A DNA stretch of 64,000 nt from Nonomuraea africana (GTDB lineage Bacteria > Actinomycetota > Actinomycetes > Streptosporangiales > Streptosporangiaceae), in NCBI RefSeq assembly GCF_014873535.1, contig NZ_JADBEF010000001.1:7130001-7194000 (forward strand). The letters run 5' to 3'. Positions 8,019 through 16,489 of the stretch are shown piece after piece; positions within the stretch are counted from its first letter, which is position 1; the number at the start of each line of letters is the position of its first letter. The translations under genes were made by a program, and so were the position numbers. The notes beneath the pieces are model-generated. The model saw only the letters and a list, made by a program, of their open reading frames with translations. It did no database searches and was not told the origin of the DNA.

Positions 8019-8050
8019 CCCGCCGCAGCCGGGGACGGCCGGCAGCCGGT

Positions 8051-8488
8051 CTACCGAAGGCGGTCGAGGGCCTCCGACAACCGCCGCAGCGCCTGCAGGA
8101 TGGTGGCCCAGTCGTCCTCGCCCAGCTCTGCGGCCAGCCGCCGGGCCAGGGCGGCGTGACCGGGTGTGATCTTCTCGACCGCCGCCCTCCCCTCGGGCGT
8201 CGGCCGCAGCAGCTTGGCCCTGCGGTGGGCGGGGTTGGGCTGGTACTCCGCCAGCCCCCGCTCCACCAGCAGGTCGGCGATGCGCTGCACGCCCTGGCGG
8301 GTCATCCCCATCACTCTGGCGATGCCCGCCACCGGCAGCGGCTCGTAGAGCACCGCGCCGAGAACCTGCCACCAGGAGGCGGTGAGGCCCGCCGGCCTGG
8401 CCAGTTCCTCCGACACCTCGAGGAACTGGCCGTTGAGCCGGAAAGCGGTCAGCGCCGTCGCGGACAACAGCTCTCCCGGGTCGCTCAT
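8051..8488 (-). CDS. MarR-family transcriptional regulator
   Basis: 145 residues with a winged-helix domain: 'LPVAGIARVMGMTRQGVQRI' (recognition helix region, about 51-70) and the wing 'LAEYQPNPAHRRAKLLRPT'. MarR proteins are dimeric repressors released by phenolic ligands or oxidation. The ATG at 8488 overlaps the DJ-1 gene stop (ATGA), so both are made from one mRNA. The likely operator is the double dyad at 9081-9115, directly over the promoter of this two-gene operon, implying autoregulation. The regulation is inferred from position and symmetry. Confidence 0.88.
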   Translation of the reverse strand: MSDPGELLSATALTAFRLNGQFLEVSEELARPAGLTASWWQVLGAVLYEPLPVAGIARVMGMTRQGVQRIADLLVERGLAEYQPNPAHRRAKLLRPTPEGRAAVEKITPGHAALARRLAAELGEDDWATILQALRRLSEALDRLR

Positions 8489-9081
8489 GAACCCATCAGG
8501 ACCTCGGCGGCCGCCGGGTCGCTGTGCCTGAACAGCCGGAACCACGCGTCGAGCAGGTCGGGCTTGTAGACGTCGAGCCTGGCCAGGATCTCGCGGGCGA
8601 ACGCGACGGGCTCGGTCGGCCCCGCGGTGATGAGGTCGCCGCCGGTCACCGCGTCGGCCTCCACGTAGCGCGCGGCGCCGCCGTAGCCCTCCTGGGCCAG
8701 CAGGTAACCGGCGACGGCGCTGGTGTGGTCGCGCTCGTCGAGCAGCCCCGCCCGCGCCAGGCCGGCGACCGCGCCGCAGATGGCCGCGACCGGCACGCCC
8801 TCGGCCAGGAACTCGCCCGCCTTCGCGGCGAACGCGCGCAGGTCGTCTCCGGCGTCCCACAGCTCCGCGCCCGGCAGGATCAGCATCGCGCTGTCGGCGG
8901 GAGAGAGCGCGTCGAGCGTGATGTCGGGCAGGATGCGCGTCCCGCCCATGGTCGTGACCGGGTCGAACGACTGGCCGACGGTGACGACGTCGTACTGGTC
9001 CCCGCGCAGGTGCGCGGTCGCGTAACCGGTCTCCCAGTCGGCGAGCGTGTTGTAAACGGCGAGGTGAACGATTCGCTTCAT
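8485..9081 (-). CDS. DJ-1/PfpI family protein
   Basis: 198 residues of the DJ-1/PfpI glutamine-amidotransferase-like fold. The nucleophile elbow 'VAAICGAVAGLA' supplies the conserved cysteine (about residue 100), and the upstream 'LILPGAELWD' loop carries the partner Glu. Bacterial members act in stress responses, as deglycase-like or isocyanide-hydratase-like enzymes; the exact reaction here is not deducible. The gene is first in an operon with the MarR gene. Its ATG (9081) forms part of an operator-like palindrome and no Shine-Dalgarno site exists, so the message is probably leaderless. Confidence 0.85.
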   Translation of the reverse strand: MKRIVHLAVYNTLADWETGYATAHLRGDQYDVVTVGQSFDPVTTMGGTRILPDITLDALSPADSAMLILPGAELWDAGDDLRAFAAKAGEFLAEGVPVAAICGAVAGLARAGLLDERDHTSAVAGYLLAQEGYGGAARYVEADAVTGGDLITAGPTEPVAFAREILARLDVYKPDLLDAWFRLFRHSDPAAAEVLMGS

Positions 9082-9116
9082 GACAACATATTGTCATTTC
9101 GACAGCATGTTGTCAA
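9081..9116 (-). promoter_or_regulatory. MarR-type operator and leaderless promoter of the DJ-1/marR operon
   Basis: TGACAACATATTGTCA (9081-9096) is a 16-bp dyad with one central-region mismatch and reaches the A of the start codon. A second dyad, GACA...TGTC, covers 9101-9114. On the minus strand TTGACA (9116-9111), a 17-bp gap and CAATAT (9093-9088) form a promoter whose -10 ends six bases before the ATG. Binding here would block both RNA polymerase and the start codon. Confidence 0.7.
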
Positions 9117-9141
9117 CTGAAAGTCTGCAAGGATGGGGCCC

Positions 9142-10473
9142 ATGGCAGAGATCGTCGGCGGGGGACGTCCGGTCAACGACGCCGAGCGGCGCGTGATCGC
9201 GCATCTGCGCGACCACGCGCCGGACGACTGGCTGCTGTTGCACAACATCGAGATCCCGCGTGGCGCCGACCTGTTCGAGGTCGACCTGATCGTCCTGACC
9301 GGCCACTCGGTCGTGGTCATCGACGTCAAGGGCACCAGGGGCCGCATCGAGGTGTCGGGCCAGCGCTGGTTCCCCCCGCGCCGGGAGGCGTTCGGCTCCC
9401 CCGTGGCCAAGCTGCGCGGCACCGCCAGGGCGCTGAAGGGGCTGCTGGTCGACAAGCACAGGGAGCTCGACCGGGTCTACGTCGACAGCCTCGTGGTGCT
9501 CTCCTCTCCCGACGCCGAGCTGGTCGACGCGGGCGGGCGCGACTCCGCCAACGTCACCGGCCTGCCCTCCCTGATCGACACCCTGGCCGACCCCTCCCGT
9601 GTACGGCGGGGCGGCACCCGCGACGCCAGGCCGTACCTGCCGAAGATCCTCGACGCGCTCAACGCCACCGTGCGCCGCAGCACCGCCCCGCCCAGGTTCG
9701 GCAACTGGGAGGTCGAGGAGCGGCTCGGCGGCGACAGCAAGGTCACCGAGTACCGCGCGTTCAACGCCACGCTGCCCGGCAGCGAGACCGTGCTGCTGCG
9801 CGTCTACCAGGCCGACCCCCTGGCCGACCAGGAACAGCGGGCGGCCGAGCGGCAGCGCATCGCCAACGCCTACCAGTCGCTGACCAGGATCCCCGCCCAC
9901 CCCAACGTGGTCAGGTCGCGCGACTTCTTCGCCATCGACGACGAGAGCCGGTTCGTGCTCGTGCTCGACGACGCGCACGGCCGGGCGCTCCACCTCCAGC
10001 TGCACGAACGGCGCAGCGAGGTGCTCCGGGGCCTGCTGGCCGGGCTCGCGCACGTGCACGCCCACGGCGTGGTCCACCGGGCGCTGACCCCCGCCTCCGT
10101 GCTGGTCGCCGAGGACGGCCAGGCGATGCTGACCGGCTTCGACTACGCCAAGGGCGCGCCCAGGCCCTACACCGTGGCCCACGAGCTGACCAACGTGCTC
10201 GACACCCACTACGTCGCCCCCGAGTGCCACGACCGGCCCGACCTGATGACCTCGGCCGCCGACGTCTACGCGGCCGGCGTGATCGCCCACCAGCTGCTGA
10301 CCGGAGAGCTGCCCGAGGGGCCCGACGCGCTCTCCCACGACGTGGTGCGGGCCATGCTCGACCACAGCCCCGCCAAGCGGCCGAGCGCGGCCGAGGCGCT
10401 GGCGGCGCTCGACGGCCTGCCCGCCGTGCGGGAGGGCAGGCTCAGACGGCTTCTGCGGCGAGTGATCCCCTGA
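9142..10473 (+). CDS. NERD nuclease-domain protein fused to a protein pseudokinase
   Basis: 443 residues. Residues about 10-125 form a NERD domain, with the PD-(D/E)xK-like core Asp48 ('FEVDLIVL') and Asp61-x-Lys63 ('VIDVKG'). From about 184 a protein-kinase-like domain follows ('GNWEVEERLG'). The ATP-anchoring Lys is Arg220 ('VLLRVY') and the HRD catalytic Asp is missing ('HRALTP', 312-317). A DFG-like Asp334 remains in 'GFDYAK', and 'YVAPECH' matches the APE region. The kinase half is therefore probably inactive and may bind nucleotide or a partner. NERD-kinase fusions occur in PglW of BREX type 2, but PglW is far longer and no pgl genes are nearby. ATG 9142 has AAGGA ten bases upstream. 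The 3' end overlaps the convergent SARP gene by 32 bp. Confidence 0.8.
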   Translation: MAEIVGGGRPVNDAERRVIAHLRDHAPDDWLLLHNIEIPRGADLFEVDLIVLTGHSVVVIDVKGTRGRIEVSGQRWFPPRREAFGSPVAKLRGTARALKGLLVDKHRELDRVYVDSLVVLSSPDAELVDAGGRDSANVTGLPSLIDTLADPSRVRRGGTRDARPYLPKILDALNATVRRSTAPPRFGNWEVEERLGGDSKVTEYRAFNATLPGSETVLLRVYQADPLADQEQRAAERQRIANAYQSLTRIPAHPNVVRSRDFFAIDDESRFVLVLDDAHGRALHLQLHERRSEVLRGLLAGLAHVHAHGVVHRALTPASVLVAEDGQAMLTGFDYAKGAPRPYTVAHELTNVLDTHYVAPECHDRPDLMTSAADVYAAGVIAHQLLTGELPEGPDALSHDVVRAMLDHSPAKRPSAAEALAALDGLPAVREGRLRRLLRRVIP

Positions 10474-13192
10474 GCAGCACCGCCTGGTCGAGGTAGTCGC
10501 GGGCCAGCTCCGCCCGGCCTGCCGAGCGGTACAGCTCGCCGAGCAGCTGGGCGGAGGAGGCTTCGCCGCTGCGGTCGCCGAGCTGTCTGAAGACCAGCAG
10601 CGAGCGTTCGAGCCCGGCGGAGGCCGGGCCGAGGTCGCCGCGGGCGGCCTGGAACCCCGCCAGGCTCTGCATGGCGTAGGCGCCGCAGTGCCTGTCGCCG
10701 AGGCTCTCGAAGATGTCGAGGGCCCGGCCGTGGAAGCGTTCGGGCTCGCGGAGCTTGCCGAGGTGGATCGAGACGCAGCCCTCGCGGTGGACGTCGCCCA
10801 GCTCCCTGGCCAGGCGCAGCGCTTGGCCGAGCCACTGGTCGGCCTCGGCGAGGTCGCCCGACTTCAGGCAGACCCTGCCGATGGCCTGGCGGGTGTAGGC
10901 CTCGCCGTTGAGGTCGCCCACCGAGCCGAACATCGACAGCGCGCGCCGGAAGTGCGCCAGCGCCGCCTTGTGCTCGCCGCGGAACTGCGCCACGGCGCCG
11001 AGGCCGCAGACCGAGGTGGCCTCGGCCCTGGTGTCGCCCAGCTCGTGGAAGGCCCTGCGGGCCCTGGCGAACATCTCCTCCGACTCGGCGTAGCGGTCCT
11101 GGTAGAGGCAGACCTGGGCCAGGCCCCTGAGCATGGCGGCCTCGCCGTACCTGTCGCCCGCTACCCTGGCGGCGGCCAGCGCGGCGCGATGGGTGCGCTG
11201 CCAGGTGCCGAAGTGGCAGCGCAGGTCGAGGTAGGGCACCAGCGCGGCGGCCAGCCCCCATGCCTGCTCGGCCAGTCCGGTGTCGGCGGCCAGGCCCACC
11301 GCCTCCTCCAGTCCCTCGTGCTCGGCCTCGAACCACGCCAGCGGGTCGGCGGTGAGCCGCTCCAGCGTCTCGCGCGGCAGCCACCAGCGGGCGGCGGCGG
11401 CCGAGCTGAGCGTGAAGACGGTGGTCGGCAGCCTGGCGGTGGCGAGCTCGGTGGTGGCGGTCCAGGTGGCCACGACCCTGGCCAGCGCGTCCTGGTCCGG
11501 GCCGCGCTCCAGCGCGTGGCACCTGACCAGGTCAGGCAGCCGGTAGCGGGGCTGGCCGAGCGGATCGGTGCCGACCTGCCGCAGCAGGTCGGCGTCCACG
11601 AGCGCGTCGGTGACGTCGTCGGCGCGGTGCCTGCCGAGCACGGCGTCCACCATCCAGCCGGGCAGCGACCCGCCGCCCAGCCTGCCCAGCGTGTGGAGCG
11701 TGCGGGCGGCCTCGCCGGGCAGGCCCCGGTAGCTGTGGTCGAGCCCGAGGCGCACGTCCAGGTCGCCGATGCGCAGCTCGCCTATCCTGCGCGACTCGTC
11801 CTTGAGCCGGTTCTGGAACAGCGCCAGCGACCAGCCGGGGCGCGCCGCCAGCCGCGCCCCCGCGATTCGTACGGCCAGCGGCACGAACCCGCAGGCCCGC
11901 ACGATCGCCACGGCCGCCGCCCGCTCTCGTCGCGCTCTGTCAGCGCCGATGATCCGCTCCAGGAGGTCCAGGGCCTCGGGCGGCGACAGGGGCTCCAGGT
12001 GGATCTGGAGCGCGCCGGGCACCGACGTGAGCTTCGCCCTACTGGTCACGATCACCGCGCTGCCCCCTCCCGGCAGCAACGGCCTGACCTGGGCGGCGTC
12101 GGCCGCGTCGTCGAGCACCACGAGCATCGGGCGCTCGGCGAGGATGCTGCGGTAGAGGGCCGAGCGCTCGTCCAGCGTGGCGGGGATCGCGCTCACGCCC
12201 ATCGCCCGTAGCGCCTGGGCGAGCAGGTCGGCGGGGGCGGCGGCGGCCAGGCACAGGAAGAGCTGCCCCGCTGGGAAGGCGCCGGCGAGGGCGTGCGCGC
12301 TGCGGACGGCCAGCGCGCTCTTCCCCGAGCCGGGCGGCCCCGAGATCACCGCGACGGAGAAGGGCGCGGGGCCCTGCCGTCGCGAGGGCGGCTGGTGCTC
12401 GGTGAGGAGGCCGAACGCCTGCCGCCTGCCCACGAAGTCGGAGAGGTCGGGCGGCAGCTGCCGCGGAGTCCGGGGACCGGGCCATCCGGCCTCTGGCGGC
12501 GCCCCGCCCGCCAGCACGACGGCCTGCATCCCGCGCAGCTCCACGCCGGGCTCGACGCCCAGCTCGGTCACCAGCTGCCGTCTGATCGTCGTGTAGCTGG
12601 CCAGCGCCTCCGCCTGGCGTCCCGCGGCGTGCAGGGCGAGCATGAGCTCTCCCCACAGGTCCTCGCGGAAGGGATGCTCGGCGCACAGGCCGCGCAGCAG
12701 TGTGATCGCCTCGCCGTACTCCCCTCGCTCCATGCGGGCGGCGATCAGCTCGCGCGCGGCGGCGAGCCGCACTTCTGGAAGGGGGGCGAGGCGGCGTGTC
12801 CACAGCGGGTGGTCGGGGAGGTCGGCCAGCGGGGCGCCGCGCCACAGCGTGAGCGCCTCCGCCAGCGACTCGGGATCGCGGCGGGCCACCAGGCGCTCGA
12901 ACGTCAGCAGGTCGAGGTCGTCAGGGGCCACCTCGATCAGGTAGCAGAAGCCCTCTGCGCGGATGCGCGCGCCGAGGCCGGAGCGCAGCGCACTGGCGTA
13001 GGTGCGCAGGTTGGCGTGGGCGGATCGGGGCGGGCGCTCCCACAGCACGTCGACCAGGTGGTCGGCGCCCACGAGATGGTTGGCGTCGAGAAGCAGTGTG
13101 GCCAGCAGCATGCGCGGCTTCCTGCCGGAGATGCGCACGGGCCGCCCTCCGGCCCGCGCCTCCAGCGGGCCGAGCACATGGAAGGACACCAT
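10442..13192 (-). CDS. AfsR/SARP-type transcriptional regulator with NB-ARC and TPR domains
   Basis: 916 residues. Residues 1-95 form an OmpR-type winged helix ('VSFHVLGPLEARAGGRPVR'). Residues about 100-245 are the bacterial transcriptional activation domain. An NB-ARC ATPase follows with Walker A 'GPPGSGKSALA' (about 285) and Walker B 'PMLVVLDDAAD'. The last 350 residues are TPR repeats ('AEATSVCGLGAVAQFRGEH' style). Such regulators activate secondary-metabolite or developmental genes by binding direct repeats. No biosynthetic cluster is adjacent; the divergent gene encodes a secreted M23 peptidase. ATG 13192 has AGAGGG upstream and follows the SARP start pattern, so I reject the start at 13231. 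Confidence 0.9.
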   Translation of the reverse strand: MVSFHVLGPLEARAGGRPVRISGRKPRMLLATLLLDANHLVGADHLVDVLWERPPRSAHANLRTYASALRSGLGARIRAEGFCYLIEVAPDDLDLLTFERLVARRDPESLAEALTLWRGAPLADLPDHPLWTRRLAPLPEVRLAAARELIAARMERGEYGEAITLLRGLCAEHPFREDLWGELMLALHAAGRQAEALASYTTIRRQLVTELGVEPGVELRGMQAVVLAGGAPPEAGWPGPRTPRQLPPDLSDFVGRRQAFGLLTEHQPPSRRQGPAPFSVAVISGPPGSGKSALAVRSAHALAGAFPAGQLFLCLAAAAPADLLAQALRAMGVSAIPATLDERSALYRSILAERPMLVVLDDAADAAQVRPLLPGGGSAVIVTSRAKLTSVPGALQIHLEPLSPPEALDLLERIIGADRARRERAAAVAIVRACGFVPLAVRIAGARLAARPGWSLALFQNRLKDESRRIGELRIGDLDVRLGLDHSYRGLPGEAARTLHTLGRLGGGSLPGWMVDAVLGRHRADDVTDALVDADLLRQVGTDPLGQPRYRLPDLVRCHALERGPDQDALARVVATWTATTELATARLPTTVFTLSSAAAARWWLPRETLERLTADPLAWFEAEHEGLEEAVGLAADTGLAEQAWGLAAALVPYLDLRCHFGTWQRTHRAALAAARVAGDRYGEAAMLRGLAQVCLYQDRYAESEEMFARARRAFHELGDTRAEATSVCGLGAVAQFRGEHKAALAHFRRALSMFGSVGDLNGEAYTRQAIGRVCLKSGDLAEADQWLGQALRLARELGDVHREGCVSIHLGKLREPERFHGRALDIFESLGDRHCGAYAMQSLAGFQAARGDLGPASAGLERSLLVFRQLGDRSGEASSAQLLGELYRSAGRAELARDYLDQAVLLRGSLAAEAV

Positions 13193-13202
13193 GGCAGCCC
13201 TC

Positions 13203-13219
13203 TGTACGTTTTTTGTACG
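13203..13219. promoter_or_regulatory. TGTACG direct repeat spaced 11 bp, candidate SARP site
   Basis: TGTACG occurs at 13203-13208 and again at 13214-13219, exactly 11 bp apart, one helical turn. SARP-family activators bind hexa- or heptameric direct repeats with this spacing. The site sits in the 80-bp gap between the SARP gene and the divergent M23 peptidase gene, so it could serve either promoter. Binding is inferred. Confidence 0.4.
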
Positions 13220-13272
13220 GGTTATCCCCACCCTGGGGCCTGCGAAGACTTACCGGTGCGGAAGGGGTCCCA

Positions 13273-14187
13273 GTGAAACTCCGAGCAGTCCTCATCGCAG
13301 GCTTAGCCCTGGTCATGAGCATCGCCGCCGCCGATCCCGACGAGGGGGGCGACCCTCCCAACGAGGTGACCGCGGATGTGAGCGTCATGGCCACCAACTT
13401 CCAGCTGCCCTTCCCCTGCGGTCAGGCGTGGAACGGCAACTCCAGCGCGAGCAGCGCCCACGAGTCGTGGGAGATCGACTTCAACAGGGGCAGCACGGCG
13501 GACGCCGACCTCGGCGACCCCGTCGTGGCGGCGGCCGCGGGCACCGTGGTCATCTCCGCCCACCAGGGCTCGGCCAACGGCTACGGCAACCTGGTCAAGA
13601 TCGACCACGGCGGCGGCTGGGCCACCTACTACGCGCACCTGAACGTCCGCTCGGTCAGCGCCGGCCAGGCCGTCTCCCAGGGCCAGAAGATCGGCACCGT
13701 CGGGAACACCAGCAAGCCGGGCAACAACATCTCCCCCCACCTCCACTACGAGGTGCGCCTGGGCACCAACTACCCGGACAACATCCAGAAGGCCGTCTTC
13801 AACGGCACCACCTTCGGCTACCCGATCCAGACGTTGACCTCGAGGAACTGCTCCAGCACCACCAACCCGTACACCCCGCAGGAGGTGTGCGGCTCGGGCT
13901 ACAGCGTCATCGACTCGGCGGCCCTCGGCACGTCGGGCACCGTCTACCTGCTCTACAACAGCAGCAACGGCTACAACTGCGTCACCACGCTGAAGAAGAC
14001 CTCGCTCGGCACCCCCACCGCCACCACCGCCTATCTGGAGGTGCAAGGCAGTAGCCGGATAACCGACTCGGGCAACTTCTCCTACTACGCGGGACCCGTG
14101 CGGGCCTCCGCCGCCAACAAGTGCGTGAGGTGGGGAGGGAAGGCAGGCTCCTCGGTCTACGACAGCCCGTTCGAGCACTGCGGCTGA
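13273..14187 (+). CDS. Secreted M23-family (lysostaphin-type) metallopeptidase
   Basis: 304 residues starting at GTG 13273, with a signal peptide ('LIAGLALVMSIAAA'). The M23 domain spans about 50-175. Zinc ligands are His63 and Asp69 ('HESWEIDF') and His158 in 'HLHYE' (His156-x-His158). The C-terminal 130 residues form a cysteine-containing region ('RNCSS', 'EVCGSG', 'YNCVTTL', 'KCVRWGG', 'EHCG') likely stabilised by disulfides, perhaps for substrate binding. M23 enzymes cut peptide cross-bridges in peptidoglycan or act as toxins or nutrient-release enzymes. It is divergent from the AfsR-type regulator and has a strong terminator just after the stop. Confidence 0.88.
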   Translation: MKLRAVLIAGLALVMSIAAADPDEGGDPPNEVTADVSVMATNFQLPFPCGQAWNGNSSASSAHESWEIDFNRGSTADADLGDPVVAAAAGTVVISAHQGSANGYGNLVKIDHGGGWATYYAHLNVRSVSAGQAVSQGQKIGTVGNTSKPGNNISPHLHYEVRLGTNYPDNIQKAVFNGTTFGYPIQTLTSRNCSSTTNPYTPQEVCGSGYSVIDSAALGTSGTVYLLYNSSNGYNCVTTLKKTSLGTPTATTAYLEVQGSSRITDSGNFSYYAGPVRASAANKCVRWGGKAGSSVYDSPFEHCG

Positions 14188-14201
14188 CGACCGCTTCGGA
14201 G

Positions 14202-14227
14202 GGCCCCCGGTGTGTCCGGGGGCCTTT
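14202..14227. terminator. Bidirectional intrinsic terminator
   Basis: GGCCCCCGG (14202-14210), a five-base loop and CCGGGGGCC (14216-14224) make a nine-base-pair GC stem followed by TTT on the plus strand. It separates the M23 peptidase gene from the convergent FKBP lipoprotein gene. Confidence 0.8.
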
Positions 14228-14979
14228 CACACGAGGTCGATGATGTCGATCACGGTCACGGTCGAGCCCCCCGCGATGGCGACCCTGCTTCCCACCCGCT
14301 TTCCGACCAGCCCCTCCACCCACCCGGACGGCACCGCCCCCTCCTTCAGCACGAAGGCCCTGGGTCCGCCGCGGGCGTGCGAGGACTCGACGATCTCGCG
14401 CCCCGGCCAGCGGGCGGTGACGTACTGCACGACCACCCTGGATCCCGGCCTGATCTGGTATCCGGAGCCGTCGATCAGCGTGCCGGAGCGCGGCCTGGCG
14501 GGAAGCGCCCGAGATTTCTCGCCGACCAGCCTGGCATCGGGCGGATAGCCGCCGAGGATGTCGAAGACCAGCACGAGGGGGTCGTCGGGGTCGGCGCCCG
14601 CCCTGCCGTACGTGAGGCGGTCGGGGCCGATCAGCATCACCCTGCTGCCGATCCTGCGGCCGATCAGCGCGCGCTCCCAGGTCTCGGGGACCCGGTCGCG
14701 GCCGAAGACGACCGTGACGGGCCGGCCGGCGTCGTAGGTGTTGAGGAGGGTCCTGCCGCCGTTCCAGCCGCGGATCACGACCTCGGCCACCACCACGTCG
14801 CCCTGCCTCGTGCGGGGGCCGGTGCCCTTGGCCAGCACGCTGATCTCGGGCGTGTTCCCCGGACGCCGGGAGGGCAGCTCGATGACCGGCCTGCTGCCGA
14901 ACGCGCCGCTCACGACGGGCGCGGAGGCGGCGGCGCAGGAGGTCACGAGCATGAGACTCACCAGCACGGTCACGCGCAC
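14227..14979 (-). CDS. FKBP-type peptidyl-prolyl isomerase, lipoprotein with two FKBP-like domains
   Basis: 250 residues. The N-terminus is a lipoprotein signal with lipobox 'LVTSC' (Cys15), so the protein is anchored outside the membrane. Two FKBP-like domains follow at about 45-140 ('GDVVVAEVVIRGWNG', 'VPETWERALIGRRIGSRVML') and about 150-248 ('GSRVVVQYVTARW', 'VPSGWVEGLVGKRVGSRV'). The second better matches the classical FKBP 'W..GL.G...GS' pattern. It would catalyse or assist proline isomerisation during folding of secreted proteins. A lone gene, convergent with the M23 peptidase and divergent from the DUF2293 gene. Confidence 0.85.
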   Translation of the reverse strand: MRVTVLVSLMLVTSCAAASAPVVSGAFGSRPVIELPSRRPGNTPEISVLAKGTGPRTRQGDVVVAEVVIRGWNGGRTLLNTYDAGRPVTVVFGRDRVPETWERALIGRRIGSRVMLIGPDRLTYGRAGADPDDPLVLVFDILGGYPPDARLVGEKSRALPARPRSGTLIDGSGYQIRPGSRVVVQYVTARWPGREIVESSHARGGPRAFVLKEGAVPSGWVEGLVGKRVGSRVAIAGGSTVTVIDIIDLV

Positions 14980-15050
14980 GGTGATGACCTAGCCCGGATC
15001 GCGCCAAGCGACGCCCGACCACCCGCCATCTCCCGGCAAACTGGGGTGCT

Positions 15051-16100
15051 GTGAGCCGACCGAACCTGGCGCGCAGGGTCGCGGACGCGGCCGAGATCGC
15101 GCTCACCACCCGCAAGTACGTGACCTTCATCGACGTCGTCACCGGGCTGCGCTGGCTGCACAGCCGCCACGTCGACACCTGGAGGCAGGGGAGGTCGGCC
15201 ACGCTGGGCGAGCTGGCCGCCGTCGACGACGCGCGCCTGGCCGACGCGGCCGCCGCGCTGCGCGCGTGGGCTCTGTCGAGGGGGCTGCGACCGGTCGAGA
15301 CGCCCTACCTGTCCGGCAGCAGGGAGCGCAGGGAGCTGCGGTTCACCTCCACGGGCGAGCAGGACGCCTTCCGCGTCCACTGGATCTCGCCCGACCTCAG
15401 CGACGCACGGGTGAAGCAGCTCACCGAACGGCAGAGCAAGGCGCCCGACCTCGTCGTGGTCGCGCCGCTCGAGGCGTGGACGTGCGCCACGTGCCGCGAC
15501 ACGGGCCCCTACCTGATCATGGAGGACGACCGGCCGCACTGCCTCAGCTGCGCCGATCTCGACCACCTGGTCTTCCTGCCCTCGGGCAACGCGGCGCTGA
15601 GCCGCAGGGCCAAGAAGGAGAGCGTGCTGTCGGCGGTGGTGGTCCAGTACAACCGCCGGCGCAAGGTCTATCAGCGTCAGGGGGTGCTGGTGGAGGAGGC
15701 CGCGCTGGCGCGCGCCGAGGAGCAGTGCCTGGGCGACGAGGAGGTACGGCTGCGCCGCCGTGACCGCGACAGGGAGCGCAGGGCCGAGCAGGATCTCGAC
15801 TTCCAGGCGCGGATGGCCGCCGAGATCATGCGGCTCTTCCCCGCCTGCCCGCCCGAGCGGGCCGAGTCCGTGGCCGCCCACGCCGCCCAGCGGGGCAGCG
15901 GCAGGGTGGGCCGCACCGCCGCCGCCAAGGCCCTCGACGAGAACGCGATCACGCTCGCCGTCGTGGCCTCGATCCGCCACCTCGACACCGGCTACGACAG
16001 GATGCTGATGGACGGCGTGCCCCGCATGGCGGCCCGCGACCGCATCAGGCCCGCCATCGAGGCCAAACTGTCGGAGCTCAGGGGTAGAAGAGACACATGA
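15051..16100 (+). CDS. DUF2293 domain protein
   Basis: 349 residues from GTG 15051. The middle carries a small zinc-ribbon-like set 'CATCRDTG' and 'HCLSCAD' (about residues 145-175), then a long basic region and the C-terminal DUF2293 domain (about 255-340, 'RMAAEIMRLFPACPPERAE' and 'NAITLAVVASIRHLDTGYD'). No function is established; the zinc ribbon and basic character suggest nucleic-acid contact, which is inference. The stop overlaps the ATG of the MmcQ/YjbR gene (ATGA), so the two are coupled. Confidence 0.75.
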   Translation: MSRPNLARRVADAAEIALTTRKYVTFIDVVTGLRWLHSRHVDTWRQGRSATLGELAAVDDARLADAAAALRAWALSRGLRPVETPYLSGSRERRELRFTSTGEQDAFRVHWISPDLSDARVKQLTERQSKAPDLVVVAPLEAWTCATCRDTGPYLIMEDDRPHCLSCADLDHLVFLPSGNAALSRRAKKESVLSAVVVQYNRRRKVYQRQGVLVEEAALARAEEQCLGDEEVRLRRRDRDRERRAEQDLDFQARMAAEIMRLFPACPPERAESVAAHAAQRGSGRVGRTAAAKALDENAITLAVVASIRHLDTGYDRMLMDGVPRMAARDRIRPAIEAKLSELRGRRDT

Positions 16101-16489
16101 GCGACTGGCACGCCATCCGGCAGACCATGCGCGACTTCGCGCTCAACCTGCCCGAGGCCCATGAAGACTTCCCTTGGGGCGACCGGGTCATCAAGGTCAA
16201 CAAGAAGGTCTTCCTCTTCCTCGGCATCGACGAGCCGACCGAGAAGTGGAACCCCTCCTTCGGCGTGAAGCTCCAGTCCGAGGCGCACGGCCACGCGCTC
16301 ACCGTCGAGGGGGCCGAGCCCAGCGGCTACGGGCTCGGCAAGGCGGGCTGGGTGACCGTCCCGTTCCAGAGCGCGCTGCCGGAGGTCGAGCTGCTGCTCG
16401 ACTGGGTCGAGGAGAGTTACCGGCTGATCGCCCCGAAGCGGGCGATCAAGCTACTGGACAGCCAGGCGCAGGGCGAAGCCGACCAGTAG
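16097..16489 (+). CDS. MmcQ/YjbR family protein
   Basis: 130 residues of the MmcQ/YjbR (CyaY-like fold) family. It shows the N-terminal 'NLPEAHEDFPWGDRVIKV' pattern, the central 'KVFLFLG' strand and the C-terminal 'LLLDWVEESYRLIAPKR' helix. The family has a double-wing DNA-binding-like structure, but no confirmed function. The ATG overlaps the DUF2293 stop by four bases. The 3' end overlaps the convergent LysE gene by about 39 bp. Confidence 0.82.
   Translation: MSDWHAIRQTMRDFALNLPEAHEDFPWGDRVIKVNKKVFLFLGIDEPTEKWNPSFGVKLQSEAHGHALTVEGAEPSGYGLGKAGWVTVPFQSALPEVELLLDWVEESYRLIAPKRAIKLLDSQAQGEADQ

Noticed and set aside
9142..10473. BREX type 2 PglW
   Set aside because: PglW is about three times longer and has an active kinase; no pglX, pglY or pglZ is nearby.
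10442..14187. Start of an antibiotic biosynthetic cluster marked by the SARP regulator
   Set aside because: No PKS, NRPS, terpene or tailoring gene set lies within reach; neighbours are a NERD protein, a peptidase and an FKBP lipoprotein.
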